Positions 40,648 to 49,354 of a stretch of 64,000 bases of DNA are shown here, piece after piece. The DNA lies in assembly GCA_964504985.1 (NCBI GenBank), contig CAZDFU010000004.1:1-64000 (forward strand), written 5' to 3'. Position numbers and translations under genes: made by a program. The notes beneath the pieces were generated by a model that saw nothing but the letters and a program-made list of their open reading frames with translations, searched no databases and was not told the origin of the DNA. The stretch is from CAZDFU01 sp964504985. GTDB lineage: Bacteria; Patescibacteriota; Microgenomatia; Daviesbacterales; UBA10151. How positions within the stretch are numbered: position 1 is the first letter of the stretch; each line of letters starts with the position of its first letter.

Positions 40648-41848
40648 ATGAAAACAATAGAAGTAGTAGATATTAATAAAAGGACTCCTGGATCCCCGCA
40701 AGAGGGTCAGGAGTTAGTTTGGCTCTAATCCTCAGTATGCTTATGGTAAAGGAGTCTTAGGCAGAGTTAAATCTGTTTTAGATAGTAATATTCTTCCTGT
40801 GGTAAGAGGGGAATTTGATGGAATGGTAGTAAAGTTTAGTCAATTCGCCCCCACGCTACCACCATACCCATTTGCACCTAAAAGTCTAGATATTGAAGCA
40901 GCAAGGCTAAATGTTCGCTTTCCTAAGGTATTAGAGTCGATGCTTTTTACCAGTAAAACCCTTAAAGATATTGCCTATATAGAGGCAATGGGAGGAGAGG
41001 ATTTTGGAGATATCGCAAAAATCGCTATGAGAACGGCAATTTTAGGATCACAAGATCCGCAAACAGTTATTAGGATTGTTTATGGGGGGACAACCCAAAT
41101 ACCTTTAAGATCCTTAACAGGTTTTATTCCAGCTTTGATTTATATGGAAAGATTTAAAAATGCTGGACTTGTTGTACCTCAGCTGCAAATGATCTCGGCA
41201 GATAATCTTTCCTCTTCAGCTAATAAACATATTCCTCTTGAATCTGCTGAACGTGAATCAGAAAAGTTTGCAAGTATAGCTAATAAGTATGCAAAAACTT
41301 TCTTCCCTGATGTAGCAAACAATATTCTATTCTTAAGGGATACCCCTATATCTTCTGGTTCAATTTTTGAACAAGAACTAGCTGAAGTTTCTTCGATTAC
41401 TAATAATGTTGTTTCCAATGAAACTCGTCAAGTTTTATCAAATAAAGATAACGGTAATGGTAGTGGGATTTACTACGGTTCAGCACATTTACTGGTTCAC
41501 GACATAGCTTTACCAAAAACATTTATGCCAATTTTAGAAGATCAACCTAATATGGTTGTACCTAAAACAATAATCAGCATAGGCGGGCGTCAAGAAAAAT
41601 TCTTTTATAGACTTCGTCATGAAGTAAAACCCCATTTGCCTGATAGATATAGACAAGTTTTAACATTTCAATTTTTCAGCAGACATCAAGTTCCGCCTTA
41701 TTACATGGCATCAGATGGAGATCTTACCTTCTCAGATAGCCTAGATGCACTAATAGTAGGTTCTGCTTCTAGATATGATTTGGACTATCTTTTTAGGACT
41801 AGTTCTAAAAGAGGGGATTTAATGGAGTTTCTGGAGGGTAATGTATGA
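40648..41848 (+). CDS. Unknown protein, apparent frameshift near 40720
   Basis: An ATG at 40648 (MKTIEVVDINKRTPGSPQEGQELV) runs to a TAA at 40726, while the continuation SNPQYAYGKGVLGRVKSVLD lies in the next frame and leads without stop into the long ORF. One surplus T in 40718-40720 explains it: removal gives ELVGSNPQYAYG. The joined protein would be about 399 aa, soluble, not recognised (PTLPPYPFAPKSLDIEAARL, GIYYGSAHLLVHDIALP). An ATG-lacking 5' end of the long frame supports the joined model. Overlaps the racemase by 4 nt. Confidence 0.55.
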
Positions 41849-42564
41849 AAAATAACAAAGCATTGTACATTCTTGGGGGAATGGGTCCGGAGGCTTCTAT
41901 TTATCTTTACAAATTGTTAATTGACTCGGCTATTAAAGATTACAAAGCTAAGCACAATAATGACTTTCCAGAGATAATTTTACATTCTGTGCCAGTGCCT
42001 GATTTTATTTCTGATGATAAAAGTCGAAATAAGGCCTTAGGTATGTTGGAACAAAGGGTTAGGCAGATAAAAAAGGGGCTATGTATATCCATTGCTTGTA
42101 ATACAGCTCATATTTTACTTTCTCAATTACAAAAAAATACCAAAATTCCTTTTGTTTCTATGATTGATGAAACAGCAAAACAAATTCATGCAAAAGGATA
42201 TAAAAAGATAGGGCTTTTAGCAACTCCTTCCACACTCAGATATAGTCTATACCAAAATGCTTTAAATAACTTTGGGATATCCACATTAATACCTTCTAAG
42301 AATGAAATCAAAATCCTCGAACAAGTAATTAGGAATGTTCTAAAAGGGGAAATACTATCAAAAGATACACTTAAGTTAAAAAAGATTGCTTATAATTTAC
42401 AAAATAGAGGTTCACAAGCAATTATTCTTGGTTGTACAGAATTGCCTCTGGTATTTCCCAAAACGTTTAAATTACCTGTTTACAATTCATTAAAAGTTTT
42501 AGCTCAAAAATTGCTTCAAATTTACTACGAAAAAGAAATACAAATTACTAAACAATTATTATGA
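41845..42564 (+). CDS. Aspartate/glutamate racemase family protein
   Basis: 239 aa. Start motif ILGGMGPEAS (9-18) and both catalytic cysteines: Cys85 in IACNTAH and Cys197 in ILGCTELP. A cofactor-independent amino-acid racemase; Asp is favoured by GGMGP, an inference. It overlaps the unknown gene upstream (ATGA), so both are made together. D-Asp or D-Glu for peptidoglycan is one possible use. Confidence 0.85.
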   Translation: MKNNKALYILGGMGPEASIYLYKLLIDSAIKDYKAKHNNDFPEIILHSVPVPDFISDDKSRNKALGMLEQRVRQIKKGLCISIACNTAHILLSQLQKNTKIPFVSMIDETAKQIHAKGYKKIGLLATPSTLRYSLYQNALNNFGISTLIPSKNEIKILEQVIRNVLKGEILSKDTLKLKKIAYNLQNRGSQAIILGCTELPLVFPKTFKLPVYNSLKVLAQKLLQIYYEKEIQITKQLL

Positions 42565-42599
42565 TAAACTTAAGAGATAAAATTATGAAGAAAAGAATA

Positions 42600-42628
42600 T
42601 TAACCCTTCGACTTATGCTCAGGGTTAA
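42600..42628. repeat. Short palindrome of the CCCTTCGAC/GCTCAGGG type
   Basis: TTAACCCTTCGACTTATGCTCAGGGTTAA, an imperfect palindrome of the second short repeat family, just before trpS. Related sequences at 22535, 38206 and 43528. Confidence 0.5.
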
Positions 42629-42643
42629 TATTAGAAAATATAT

Positions 42644-43642
42644 ATGAAACGTATATTAACAGGGGATAGGCCAACAAATGATAGTTTTCATTTGGGAAAC
42701 TATATTGGCTCACTTAAAAATAGAATAAAGCTGCAAGATGAATATGAAACCTTTATTGAGGTGGTGGACTTACATGCTTTAACAACTCATTTTGATAAAA
42801 CTGAAGATTTAGAAAAAAATATCAGAGGGTTGATGCTTGGGTATTTGTCAGTAGGATTGGATCCAAAAAAAGTAACATTTTGCCTTCAGTCTAAAATTCC
42901 TGAGATTGTGGAACTGGCCTATTTTCTTGGACTTTTGACTCAAAGGGCTGTCTTAGAAAGACAGCCTGCTCTAAAGGAAAAACTAGATCATGGAGAACAA
43001 GATACTGTAGGTTTGTTTTATTATCCAATTTTAATGGCTGCAGATATTTTATTCCCCAGAGCTAATTTAGTGCCTGTAGGAAAAGATCAAAAAGCCCATG
43101 TAGAGCTTGCCCGTGACCTGGCCACAAAATTTAATAATTTGTATGGGGAAGTTTTTCCTTTACCTGAGCCTTTAATAGGGGAGATACCAACTTTGCCAGG
43201 GACAGACGGGCAAGTGAAGATGGGTAAATCATTGGGTAATGCTATTTTCTTAACTGATACCCCTGAAGTTTTAGAAAAAAAGGTCATGAGCATGTATACA
43301 GACCCTAAAAGAATCCATGCTGCTGATCCTGGAACTGTTGAGGGCAACCCTGTCTTTATTTATTTAGATGCATTTGGGGCTGAAAGTGATAAACTACAAA
43401 CTACCAACTACAAACTACTTTACTCAAAGGGCCAAGTAGGTGATATTGAGGTTAAAAAATATTTAGTCAAAGTTTTGAATAATTTCTTAGAACCTATCAG
43501 AGAAAATAGGGCCCGGTTTGAGCGGGATCCTGAGCTTGTCGAACGCATATTAAAAGAAGGAACAGAAAAAGCAAGAAAAGAAGCTCAAAAAGTATTACAA
43601 GAAGTAAAAAAGGCAATGAAATTGGATTACTTTGGCAGTTGA
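42644..43642 (+). CDS. trpS: Tryptophanyl-tRNA synthetase
   Basis: 332 aa class I synthetase. LTGDRPTNDSFHLGNYIGSL at the N-terminus carries the HIGH-type motif (HLGNY, 16-20), and KMGKSLGN is the KMSKS-type motif. GDRPTG-like and AADILFPRANLVPVGKDQ are typical of TrpS. It holds in-frame repeat-derived stretches: a heptad repeat at 43388-43418 (KLQTTNYKLLY) and DPELVER at about 43527, coded by a TGAGCTTGTCGAAC sequence. Ligates Trp to tRNA. Confidence 0.93.
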   Translation: MKRILTGDRPTNDSFHLGNYIGSLKNRIKLQDEYETFIEVVDLHALTTHFDKTEDLEKNIRGLMLGYLSVGLDPKKVTFCLQSKIPEIVELAYFLGLLTQRAVLERQPALKEKLDHGEQDTVGLFYYPILMAADILFPRANLVPVGKDQKAHVELARDLATKFNNLYGEVFPLPEPLIGEIPTLPGTDGQVKMGKSLGNAIFLTDTPEVLEKKVMSMYTDPKRIHAADPGTVEGNPVFIYLDAFGAESDKLQTTNYKLLYSKGQVGDIEVKKYLVKVLNNFLEPIRENRARFERDPELVERILKEGTEKARKEAQKVLQEVKKAMKLDYFGS

Positions 43643-43718
43643 TACATCCGGCAAGTCTTTGACTCTGAGGTCTGACGACCCCGCCACTCATGGTTTGACT
43701 ATCGCTCACCATGACCTG

Positions 43719-43805
43719 AGCGAAGTCGAACGGATCAAGATTAATCTAGAGATCTTTCGCTACGCTCAAGATGACGATCTGCTGGGAAACTTTGGATAGT
43801 TATTA
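43719..43805. repeat. Palindromic repeat element, partial copy
   Basis: Left arm degenerate (GACCTGAGCGAAGTCGAACGGATC), centre AAGATTAATCTAGAGATC, right arm TTTCGCTACGCTCAAGATGAC followed by the conserved tail CTGCTGGGAAACTTTGGATAGTTA, nearly the same as the tail after the GIY-YIG element. Confidence 0.65.
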
Positions 43806-43814
43806 TCGGATGGG

Positions 43815-43844
43815 TTGACAAATATATCATTTAGTGTGTATTAT
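43815..43844 (+). promoter_or_regulatory. Promoter of the MazEF-like pair
   Basis: TTGACA (43815-43820), 18-nt spacer, TATTAT (43839-43844). A Shine-Dalgarno-like GGAGA is present before the ATG, so this mRNA has a leader. Confidence 0.6.
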
Positions 43845-43870
43845 TAGTATGTATTGGAGAATTTAAAAAT

Positions 43871-44119
43871 ATGCAAACACAAAGAATTAATATTACTCTT
43901 CCAAACGATTTAGCCCGCGAACTTAGACGGACTATCCCTGATAGAAAGCGAAGTCGGTTTATAGCTGATGCAGTTAGAGAGAAATTACCAAAAAAGAAAT
44001 TTCAAAAAGAATGGGCCAAAAATCTAAAGGCTAATTATGATTATTACAAAAGGGTTGGAAAAGAAATAGAGGAAGATTTTAAATACGCTGATGCTGAGGT
44101 CGTTAAAAGCTTACCCTAA
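43871..44119 (+). CDS. Ribbon-helix-helix antitoxin
   Basis: 82 aa. Residues 1-40 form an RHH DNA-binding domain (RINITLPNDLARELRRTIPDRKRSRFIADAV); the C-terminal half (EWAKNLKANYDYYKRVGKEIEEDF) should wrap the toxin. It overlaps the toxin gene by 29 nt. It would bind its own promoter and neutralise the MazF-like partner. Confidence 0.8.
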   Translation: MQTQRINITLPNDLARELRRTIPDRKRSRFIADAVREKLPKKKFQKEWAKNLKANYDYYKRVGKEIEEDFKYADAEVVKSLP

Positions 44120-44456
44120 GCGGGGACATTTTTATATTGCGGACTTAGATCCTTCTTTCGGAAGAGAGATTCACAAAAAGCGTCCTGTCCTGATAATTTC
44201 CAGTAATAAAGCTAACAGTGAAACACCTTATGTAGTAGCTATACCTACCAGTTCGGTTATTCCACAGGTGATTTCTGCAGAAATGATCTACCTCGGTAAA
44301 CCAAAAGGCTTTAATGACGAATCAGTTCTTTTGCCATTATTTATTAGAAACATTGATAAAGACCGGTTGATGAAAAAGATTGGTATGATTTCCAAAAATA
44401 AGATGCAAGAGATTGAAGAAGCTTTGAAATTAGTATTAGGATTAACGCAATCATGA
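44091..44456 (+). CDS. MazF/PemK-family endoribonuclease toxin
   Basis: 121 aa. RGHFYIADLDPSFGREIHKKRPVLIISSN is the PemK/MazF core, followed by VVAIPTSS and the hydrophobic strand VLLPLFIRNID. Cleavage of mRNA is expected from the family. The start ATG lies in the antitoxin gene, and the stop overlaps the next gene (ATGA), so the unrelated tRNA-binding protein is on the same transcript. Confidence 0.85.
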   Translation: MLRSLKAYPKRGHFYIADLDPSFGREIHKKRPVLIISSNKANSETPYVVAIPTSSVIPQVISAEMIYLGKPKGFNDESVLLPLFIRNIDKDRLMKKIGMISKNKMQEIEEALKLVLGLTQS

Positions 44457-44776
44457 TTACAATTGATGATTTTGCTAAAGTTGAATTAAAGGTTGGAACT
44501 ATAATAAAGGCAGAAGAAGTTGAAGGCAGCGGGAAGCTAATAAAGCTAATGGTAGATTTAGCTGAGGAAAATCCGAGACAAATTTTAGCTGGAGTAAAAC
44601 AATGGTATGAGCCTGCTGATTTAATAGGTAAACAAGTGGTAGTGGTTGCTAATTTAGAACCAAGGAAAATGATGGGGTTAGAGTCTCAGGGTATGATGCT
44701 TGCTGCTGAATCAGAAGATGGTCCAGTTTTCTTAACTGTCCCCAAAAAAGTTACTCCAGGCTCAAAAATTAGGTAA
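44453..44776 (+). CDS. tRNA-binding (MetG C-terminal/Trbp111-like) protein
   Basis: 107 aa OB-fold: DFAKVELKVGTIIKAEEVEGSGKLIKLMVDLAE, then RQILAGVKQWYEPADLIGKQVVVVANLEPRKMMGLESQGM. This is the C-terminal tRNA-binding domain of methionyl-tRNA synthetase as a stand-alone protein (Trbp111/CsaA-like). It binds tRNA as a dimer. Translation is coupled with the toxin gene. Confidence 0.88.
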   Translation: MITIDDFAKVELKVGTIIKAEEVEGSGKLIKLMVDLAEENPRQILAGVKQWYEPADLIGKQVVVVANLEPRKMMGLESQGMMLAAESEDGPVFLTVPKKVTPGSKIR

Positions 44777-44822
44777 AAACAGTCTTCTTAAGAAGTAGCA
44801 ATTTGAAGCTGAATATGCTAAA

Positions 44823-46688
44823 ATGCTCAAAATGGCAAGCCCCAAAAAAAAGATTAATCTAAATAAAAGGATATTGGCCTTTTTAAAAGGCTTAGGTGTT
44901 TATATACTAATTGCTGTTGCTGCCTTAATTTTCTTTTACCAGATTTCGCCTCCCCCCAAGTCCTCAAATGAAGTTCCTATATCCCAAATAGTCAACGACA
45001 TTAAAGAGGGAAAAATACAAAAGATTTCTTTGGAAGGGGATAAGGTAATTGCTGAAGTAAAAGATAAAGATAAGCTCACTTCCCGCAAAGAGTCAGGTGA
45101 ATCCATTTATAAAATACTGGAATCCTCAGGGGTTGATCCTAAATCTGTTACCATTGAAGTGAAGGATTTATCTTTTCAACAAGCCTGGATTGGTATTTTA
45201 TCAGCTGTTTTACCAATTTTAATATTGGTGGGGTTGATGTTTTTGCTTTTCAGAAATGCCAGAGAAGCAGGACAAGGCATTTTCTCTTTTGCCCAATCCA
45301 AAGCCAGGCTTTTTTCCAAAGACCAGCCTCAAATTAAATTTTCTGAGGTAGCAGGAGCGGATGAAGCCAAAAAAGAGTTGTCTGAAATAGTGGAGTTTTT
45401 AAAAACCCCGGATAAGTTTAAGGCATTAGGAGCCAGAATCCCCAAGGGCGTACTTTTAGTAGGCCCAAGCGGTGTTGGTAAAACTCTTTTGGCCCGGGCT
45501 GTGGCAGGAGAAGCTCATGTGCCTTTTTATTCTATTGCCGGTTCAGAATTTATGGAAATGCTGGTTGGGGTTGGAGCAGCCAGGACCAGAGATTTATTCT
45601 TACAAGCCAAAAAAAGCGCCCCAGCCATTATTTTCATTGACGAGGTAGAATCAATCGGACGCCAAAGAGGCATTGGAATTTCCGGCGGACATGATGAAAG
45701 GGAACAAACCTTAAATCAAATTTTAGTTGAAATGGACGGATTTACTCCCAGCGATCATGTAATTGTTATTGCAGCCACCAATAGACCGGATCTTTTGGAT
45801 GCAGCCCTTATCAGGCCTGGAAGGTTTGATAGAAGAGTAGTTTTAGGCATGCCTGATTTGGAAGAAAGAAAAGCCATCATTGAGTTGCATATGAAAGGCA
45901 AGCCATTTACCAAAGATGTCAGTATAGAGAAATTGGCAAGACGGACCGTAGGTTTTTCCGGAGCTGATCTGGCTAATATGTTAAACGAGGCAGCAATATT
46001 GGCAGCCCGGGAAGGAAAGAAAGCTATTGAACCAAAGGATTTAGAGGAAGCTGCTACCAAAGAAAAGTTAGGTCCGCAAAGGAAAAGAATGCAATCTAAA
46101 CATGACAGGGAGCTGGCTGCTTACCATGAAGCAGGACACGCTATAGTGGGTCATTTTCTTAAGAACGTTGACCCGGTGCATAGAATCTCTATAGTTTCAA
46201 GAGGAGCTTCGGGCGGTCATACACTCTTTCCTCCTACAGAAGACAGGTCAAATGAAAGTAAGTCCCGCTTAATTGATCAAATTACCGCTGCTTTAGGGGG
46301 GCAGGCAGCTGAAGATTTAATTTTTAAAGATATCTCAACAGGCGCTGCTTCTGATATTGAAGTTGCGACCAATATTGCCAAAGCAATGGTCACTCAATAT
46401 GGAATGTCTGAACTGGGTCCTTTGAGTATCCATACCAGACCTATGTTTGGAATCTGGAGAATGGAGGATGGGGGAGAAATCTCTCCTAAACTTCATGATG
46501 CCATAGACACAGAAATAAGAAAAATTATGGATACTTGCTATAAAAATGCCCAGTTTCTTTTAAAGAAACACAAAATAAAGCTGGATGCTGTTGCTAAAGA
46601 CTTACTGGAAAAAGAAACCCTGGAATCTGATGAATTTGAAAGTATTGTAGGTTCTAAGAAAAGTCAGCCATTGTCCAAAGTAAACTAA
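44823..46688 (+). CDS. ftsH: ATP-dependent zinc metalloprotease FtsH
   Basis: 621 aa (618 if the ATG at 44832 is used). Two membrane helices (about 20-40 and 115-137) around an extracytoplasmic domain, AAA+ module with Walker A GPSGVGKT, Walker B IIFIDEVESIGRQRG, SRH region ATNRPDLLDAALIRPGRFDR, then the zinc site HEAGH (46124-46138). Degrades membrane and some soluble proteins. The Walker A Pro-Ser variant (usually GPPGTGKT) is a small oddity. Confidence 0.95.
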   Translation: MLKMASPKKKINLNKRILAFLKGLGVYILIAVAALIFFYQISPPPKSSNEVPISQIVNDIKEGKIQKISLEGDKVIAEVKDKDKLTSRKESGESIYKILESSGVDPKSVTIEVKDLSFQQAWIGILSAVLPILILVGLMFLLFRNAREAGQGIFSFAQSKARLFSKDQPQIKFSEVAGADEAKKELSEIVEFLKTPDKFKALGARIPKGVLLVGPSGVGKTLLARAVAGEAHVPFYSIAGSEFMEMLVGVGAARTRDLFLQAKKSAPAIIFIDEVESIGRQRGIGISGGHDEREQTLNQILVEMDGFTPSDHVIVIAATNRPDLLDAALIRPGRFDRRVVLGMPDLEERKAIIELHMKGKPFTKDVSIEKLARRTVGFSGADLANMLNEAAILAAREGKKAIEPKDLEEAATKEKLGPQRKRMQSKHDRELAAYHEAGHAIVGHFLKNVDPVHRISIVSRGASGGHTLFPPTEDRSNESKSRLIDQITAALGGQAAEDLIFKDISTGAASDIEVATNIAKAMVTQYGMSELGPLSIHTRPMFGIWRMEDGGEISPKLHDAIDTEIRKIMDTCYKNAQFLLKKHKIKLDAVAKDLLEKETLESDEFESIVGSKKSQPLSKVN

Positions 46689-46706
46689 AAAGTATAAAAT
46701 AGGGTT

Positions 46707-47375
46707 ATGAAAGATATAATATTTATAACTTTTATAACATTTATAATTTTTATTATTTTTATAAAGACTTCTCCTGTTTATGCCCTATCCTTACCACCTA
46801 CCACCTACAACCTACAACCTACTCTTTCTCCTGCTTCTCCTTTCTATTTTTTAAAAAGCGCTGAGGAAGTTTTAGAATTAAAGTTTGCCAAAACCAGTCA
46901 GGAAAAAGGACATAAGTATTTTGAGCTCGCAGCCAGGAGAATAAGTGAGGTAGAAAGTCTTATTAATGTTAACCGTTCTGATTTGATCCCGCCTGTTTTG
47001 GAAAGATACTGGTTTAACTTAAGCAGGGCTTTAGGGCTATTAAACTTAAGAGACGATTCTTTGGCCTCTCAAATTACCGGGGAAATAAGGCAGCAGATAG
47101 TTATGCTTGAGGACTTGCAAAACCAGATAGACAACCGGAAAGCCAAAATAGCCATAAGAACCGCTGTTTATAGAATTTTTAGCTGGAATAATTCACTTTC
47201 AGAAAGGTTGACTCCACAGGCTAAAACACAATTATCTTTGAGAACCGGAGAAAATAATAATCTGATTTGCAGCTTTTTGTCCAAAGAGGCATCTTCTTCT
47301 GCTTTGAACCAAACAGAACAATATGTTTTAAGCATAAGAGCAGAAGATTGTTTTAAAAAGCTTAAAACACAGTAG
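46707..47375 (+). CDS. DUF5667-like secreted protein
   Basis: 222 aa. N-terminal hydrophobic signal/anchor rich in Ile and Phe, then ASPFYFLKSAEEVLELKFAKTSQEKGHKYFELAARRISEVESL, the pattern of DUF5667 (SPxYPLKxxxExxxLxxT). Mostly helical. At residues 31-42 (46796-46823) it carries a heptad-type repeat, CCTACCACCTACAACCTACA, read as PPTTYNLQPT. Function unknown. Lies 19 nt after ftsH. Confidence 0.65.
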   Translation: MKDIIFITFITFIIFIIFIKTSPVYALSLPPTTYNLQPTLSPASPFYFLKSAEEVLELKFAKTSQEKGHKYFELAARRISEVESLINVNRSDLIPPVLERYWFNLSRALGLLNLRDDSLASQITGEIRQQIVMLEDLQNQIDNRKAKIAIRTAVYRIFSWNNSLSERLTPQAKTQLSLRTGENNNLICSFLSKEASSSALNQTEQYVLSIRAEDCFKKLKTQ

Positions 47376-47377
47376 TT

Positions 47378-48136
47378 TTACAATAAAAATTTATTCAAGT
47401 TTGGCATATTTTCAATTTTATCTCCCAATATATTACCTATTTTGGGCGTGATGTCCCTTATTCTTTGCTTAGGATCATGGTGTGAGGCATAAAAATTTGA
47501 AGAGTAGAATCTATTTACAGGCCAGACAGTTCTCCGCCCAGGGATTAAATAAATCTTATTAGGATTTTTCAAAACTTTCATGACCTGAAAAGTAAAAATA
47601 CTTTCAAATATTGCTATTTTTATACGGGTCCATTTTGAAAGTCTGTATTTATTGATAAATTTAGAAAATCTTAAAGGGAAAACTTTTTTTGCCAGCTCAG
47701 GAGTGATAATGAAAAATTCTGTTCCTAAAGCCATTACTCCCCACAAAGAGGTAGCAAGCTGATAACGTTTTTTTGAGCAAGCCAGGATGATAGATTTTAG
47801 TTTTTTTGGATCAAAAAACCATGTGTCAGCAGATGAAGCGATAATATAATCATATTTTTTGCCGGATTCTAAAACGTGTTTAAAACCCTGGTTAAACATA
47901 TGGCTTGCCCCAACAAAATGAGGCATATATTTGTGCCTATGTAAAAAGTCCTCCCTATATGGCTTTGGATACCAGCTTTTTCTTCCGTTAAACTCGTGAT
48001 AGATATCTACCGATTTAAACATAGGCTTCCAAAGTTCCCGGATTATGTCCATCTGAGCCTTAACCTCATCAATCCTATTATGGGTGATTATTACCGAAGC
48101 AATGTTTATTTTCCTGGCGTAAGTTGAGTTTGTCAT
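47378..48136 (-). CDS. Glycosyltransferase-like (GT-A) protein, unknown specificity
   Basis: 252 aa. Begins with IASVIITHNRIDEVKAQMDIIREL, the start of a GT-A fold, followed by DYIIASSADTWFFDP, where a DxD-like motif is expected, and LATSLWGVMALGTEFFIITPELA. The match to GT2 is loose. No membrane helix. Convergent with the DUF5667 gene and divergent from the envelope cluster. Confidence 0.5.
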   Translation of the reverse strand: MTNSTYARKINIASVIITHNRIDEVKAQMDIIRELWKPMFKSVDIYHEFNGRKSWYPKPYREDFLHRHKYMPHFVGASHMFNQGFKHVLESGKKYDYIIASSADTWFFDPKKLKSIILACSKKRYQLATSLWGVMALGTEFFIITPELAKKVFPLRFSKFINKYRLSKWTRIKIAIFESIFTFQVMKVLKNPNKIYLIPGRRTVWPVNRFYSSNFYASHHDPKQRIRDITPKIGNILGDKIENMPNLNKFLL

Positions 48137-48200
48137 TTTTTTCAGGTTAGCTGATATTAACTGATTATAACTTAAACAGTATATTTGATAAAATGATTTA

Positions 48201-48635
48201 ATGAATGATAGGTTTAGAAAAATCTTAAGGGCTTTATTAATCTTTGGGGGAGCATATTTTATATTTGATGGACTGCTTCATTTATCCAATATAAAGCTCT
48301 TGTCTGTTCATAGCGTTTGGTCTCAATCTGCCATAAGTTATGCTAAATTGTTAAATTATCTTTATGCCTCTTTTATTTTACTGGCTGGTGCAATAGCTTT
48401 TTGTTTGCAAAAAGATCCAGAAAAATACAAATCCTTAATTGTGGTTACAGGCATTTGGGCAATATTTCATGGGGCAATACTTCTGTTTTTAGTCTATACT
48501 CAAAACTATCAGGAAATTTTTCAAATCCTGCCGTCACTTTTGGTTTTTCTGCCTTTTTATAAGGAATACCTGATAATGAATGCATTTTTGTTATTTGGAT
48601 ATGGAGGAGTAGTATATCTTTGGCTCAAAAAATGA
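48201..48635 (+). CDS. Four-helix membrane protein, unknown
   Basis: 144 aa with four membrane segments. No recognised motif. Overlaps the GT2 gene start by 16 nt, so it is part of the same operon. A TAAAAT box at 48188-48193 stands 7 nt before the ATG. Confidence 0.6.
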   Translation: MNDRFRKILRALLIFGGAYFIFDGLLHLSNIKLLSVHSVWSQSAISYAKLLNYLYASFILLAGAIAFCLQKDPEKYKSLIVVTGIWAIFHGAILLFLVYTQNYQEIFQILPSLLVFLPFYKEYLIMNAFLLFGYGGVVYLWLKK

Positions 48636-49354
48636 ACAAAATACAAGTTTCAGTAGTTATACCAGCTTTTAATGAGGAAAAATATATTGAAAATACCCTT
48701 TTTTCCTTGCTCAAATCAGAACAAAAAACTGATATAAACTATGAAGTGATCTTGGTTGATAATAATTCATCTGATAAAACTATTGAAAAAGCTTCAAAAT
48801 TTAAGAGCGGGATGGATTTAAGAATCGTTCATGAAAAAAAGCAAGGGCGGGGGGTTGCCAGAGCCAGAGGGTTTAAGGAAGCAAAAGGAAAAATAATCCT
48901 CTCTGCAGATGCAGACACAATTTTTTATAAAAACTGGATAGAAGTTCTAGCTTCAGCTTTAAAAGGGGATGTAATAGCTGTCACTACTCCTTGCAGGGTT
49001 GCAGACTGCTCTCCTTTTATTAATATGACATTTAACTTTTTTCAACCTGTTTTTATGCATTCTTATAGGTTGCTTTTAGGTCATTTCTGGCTGTCTGGTT
49101 TTAGCTTTGGAATTTTAAAGTCAGCATATAAGGCAGCAGGGGGGTTTGACACCAGTTTACAAGCACAAGAGGATATTGATTTAAGTTTTAGAGTGGCAAA
49201 ACTGGGTAAAATAAAATTAATAAATAAGCCTGTGGTATTTTCCGGAAGAAGGTTTAAGGATGGTTTATTATTTGGTCTTTTTGAATATATTAAAACTTTT
49301 TTAGAAGCATTTGTCCTAAAGAAGAAAAGTGTATATTTAGATAATCCCAGATGA
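48620..49354 (+). CDS. GT2-family glycosyltransferase
   Basis: 244 aa. VSVVIPAFNEEKYIENTLFSLL at the N-terminus, VDNNSSDKT, the DxD motif in SADADTIFYKNW (about 94-105) and QEDIDLSFRVAK (ED near the acceptor site). An inverting GT-A enzyme that adds sugars to lipid or polysaccharide. No membrane anchor visible. Its stop overlaps the next start by 4 nt. Confidence 0.88.
   Translation: MAQKMNKIQVSVVIPAFNEEKYIENTLFSLLKSEQKTDINYEVILVDNNSSDKTIEKASKFKSGMDLRIVHEKKQGRGVARARGFKEAKGKIILSADADTIFYKNWIEVLASALKGDVIAVTTPCRVADCSPFINMTFNFFQPVFMHSYRLLLGHFWLSGFSFGILKSAYKAAGGFDTSLQAQEDIDLSFRVAKLGKIKLINKPVVFSGRRFKDGLLFGLFEYIKTFLEAFVLKKKSVYLDNPR

Noticed and set aside
43497..43712. Minus-strand ORF overlapping the end of trpS
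   Set aside because: It is the antisense frame of trpS and of a repeat element, with no start signal and no recognisable protein features.
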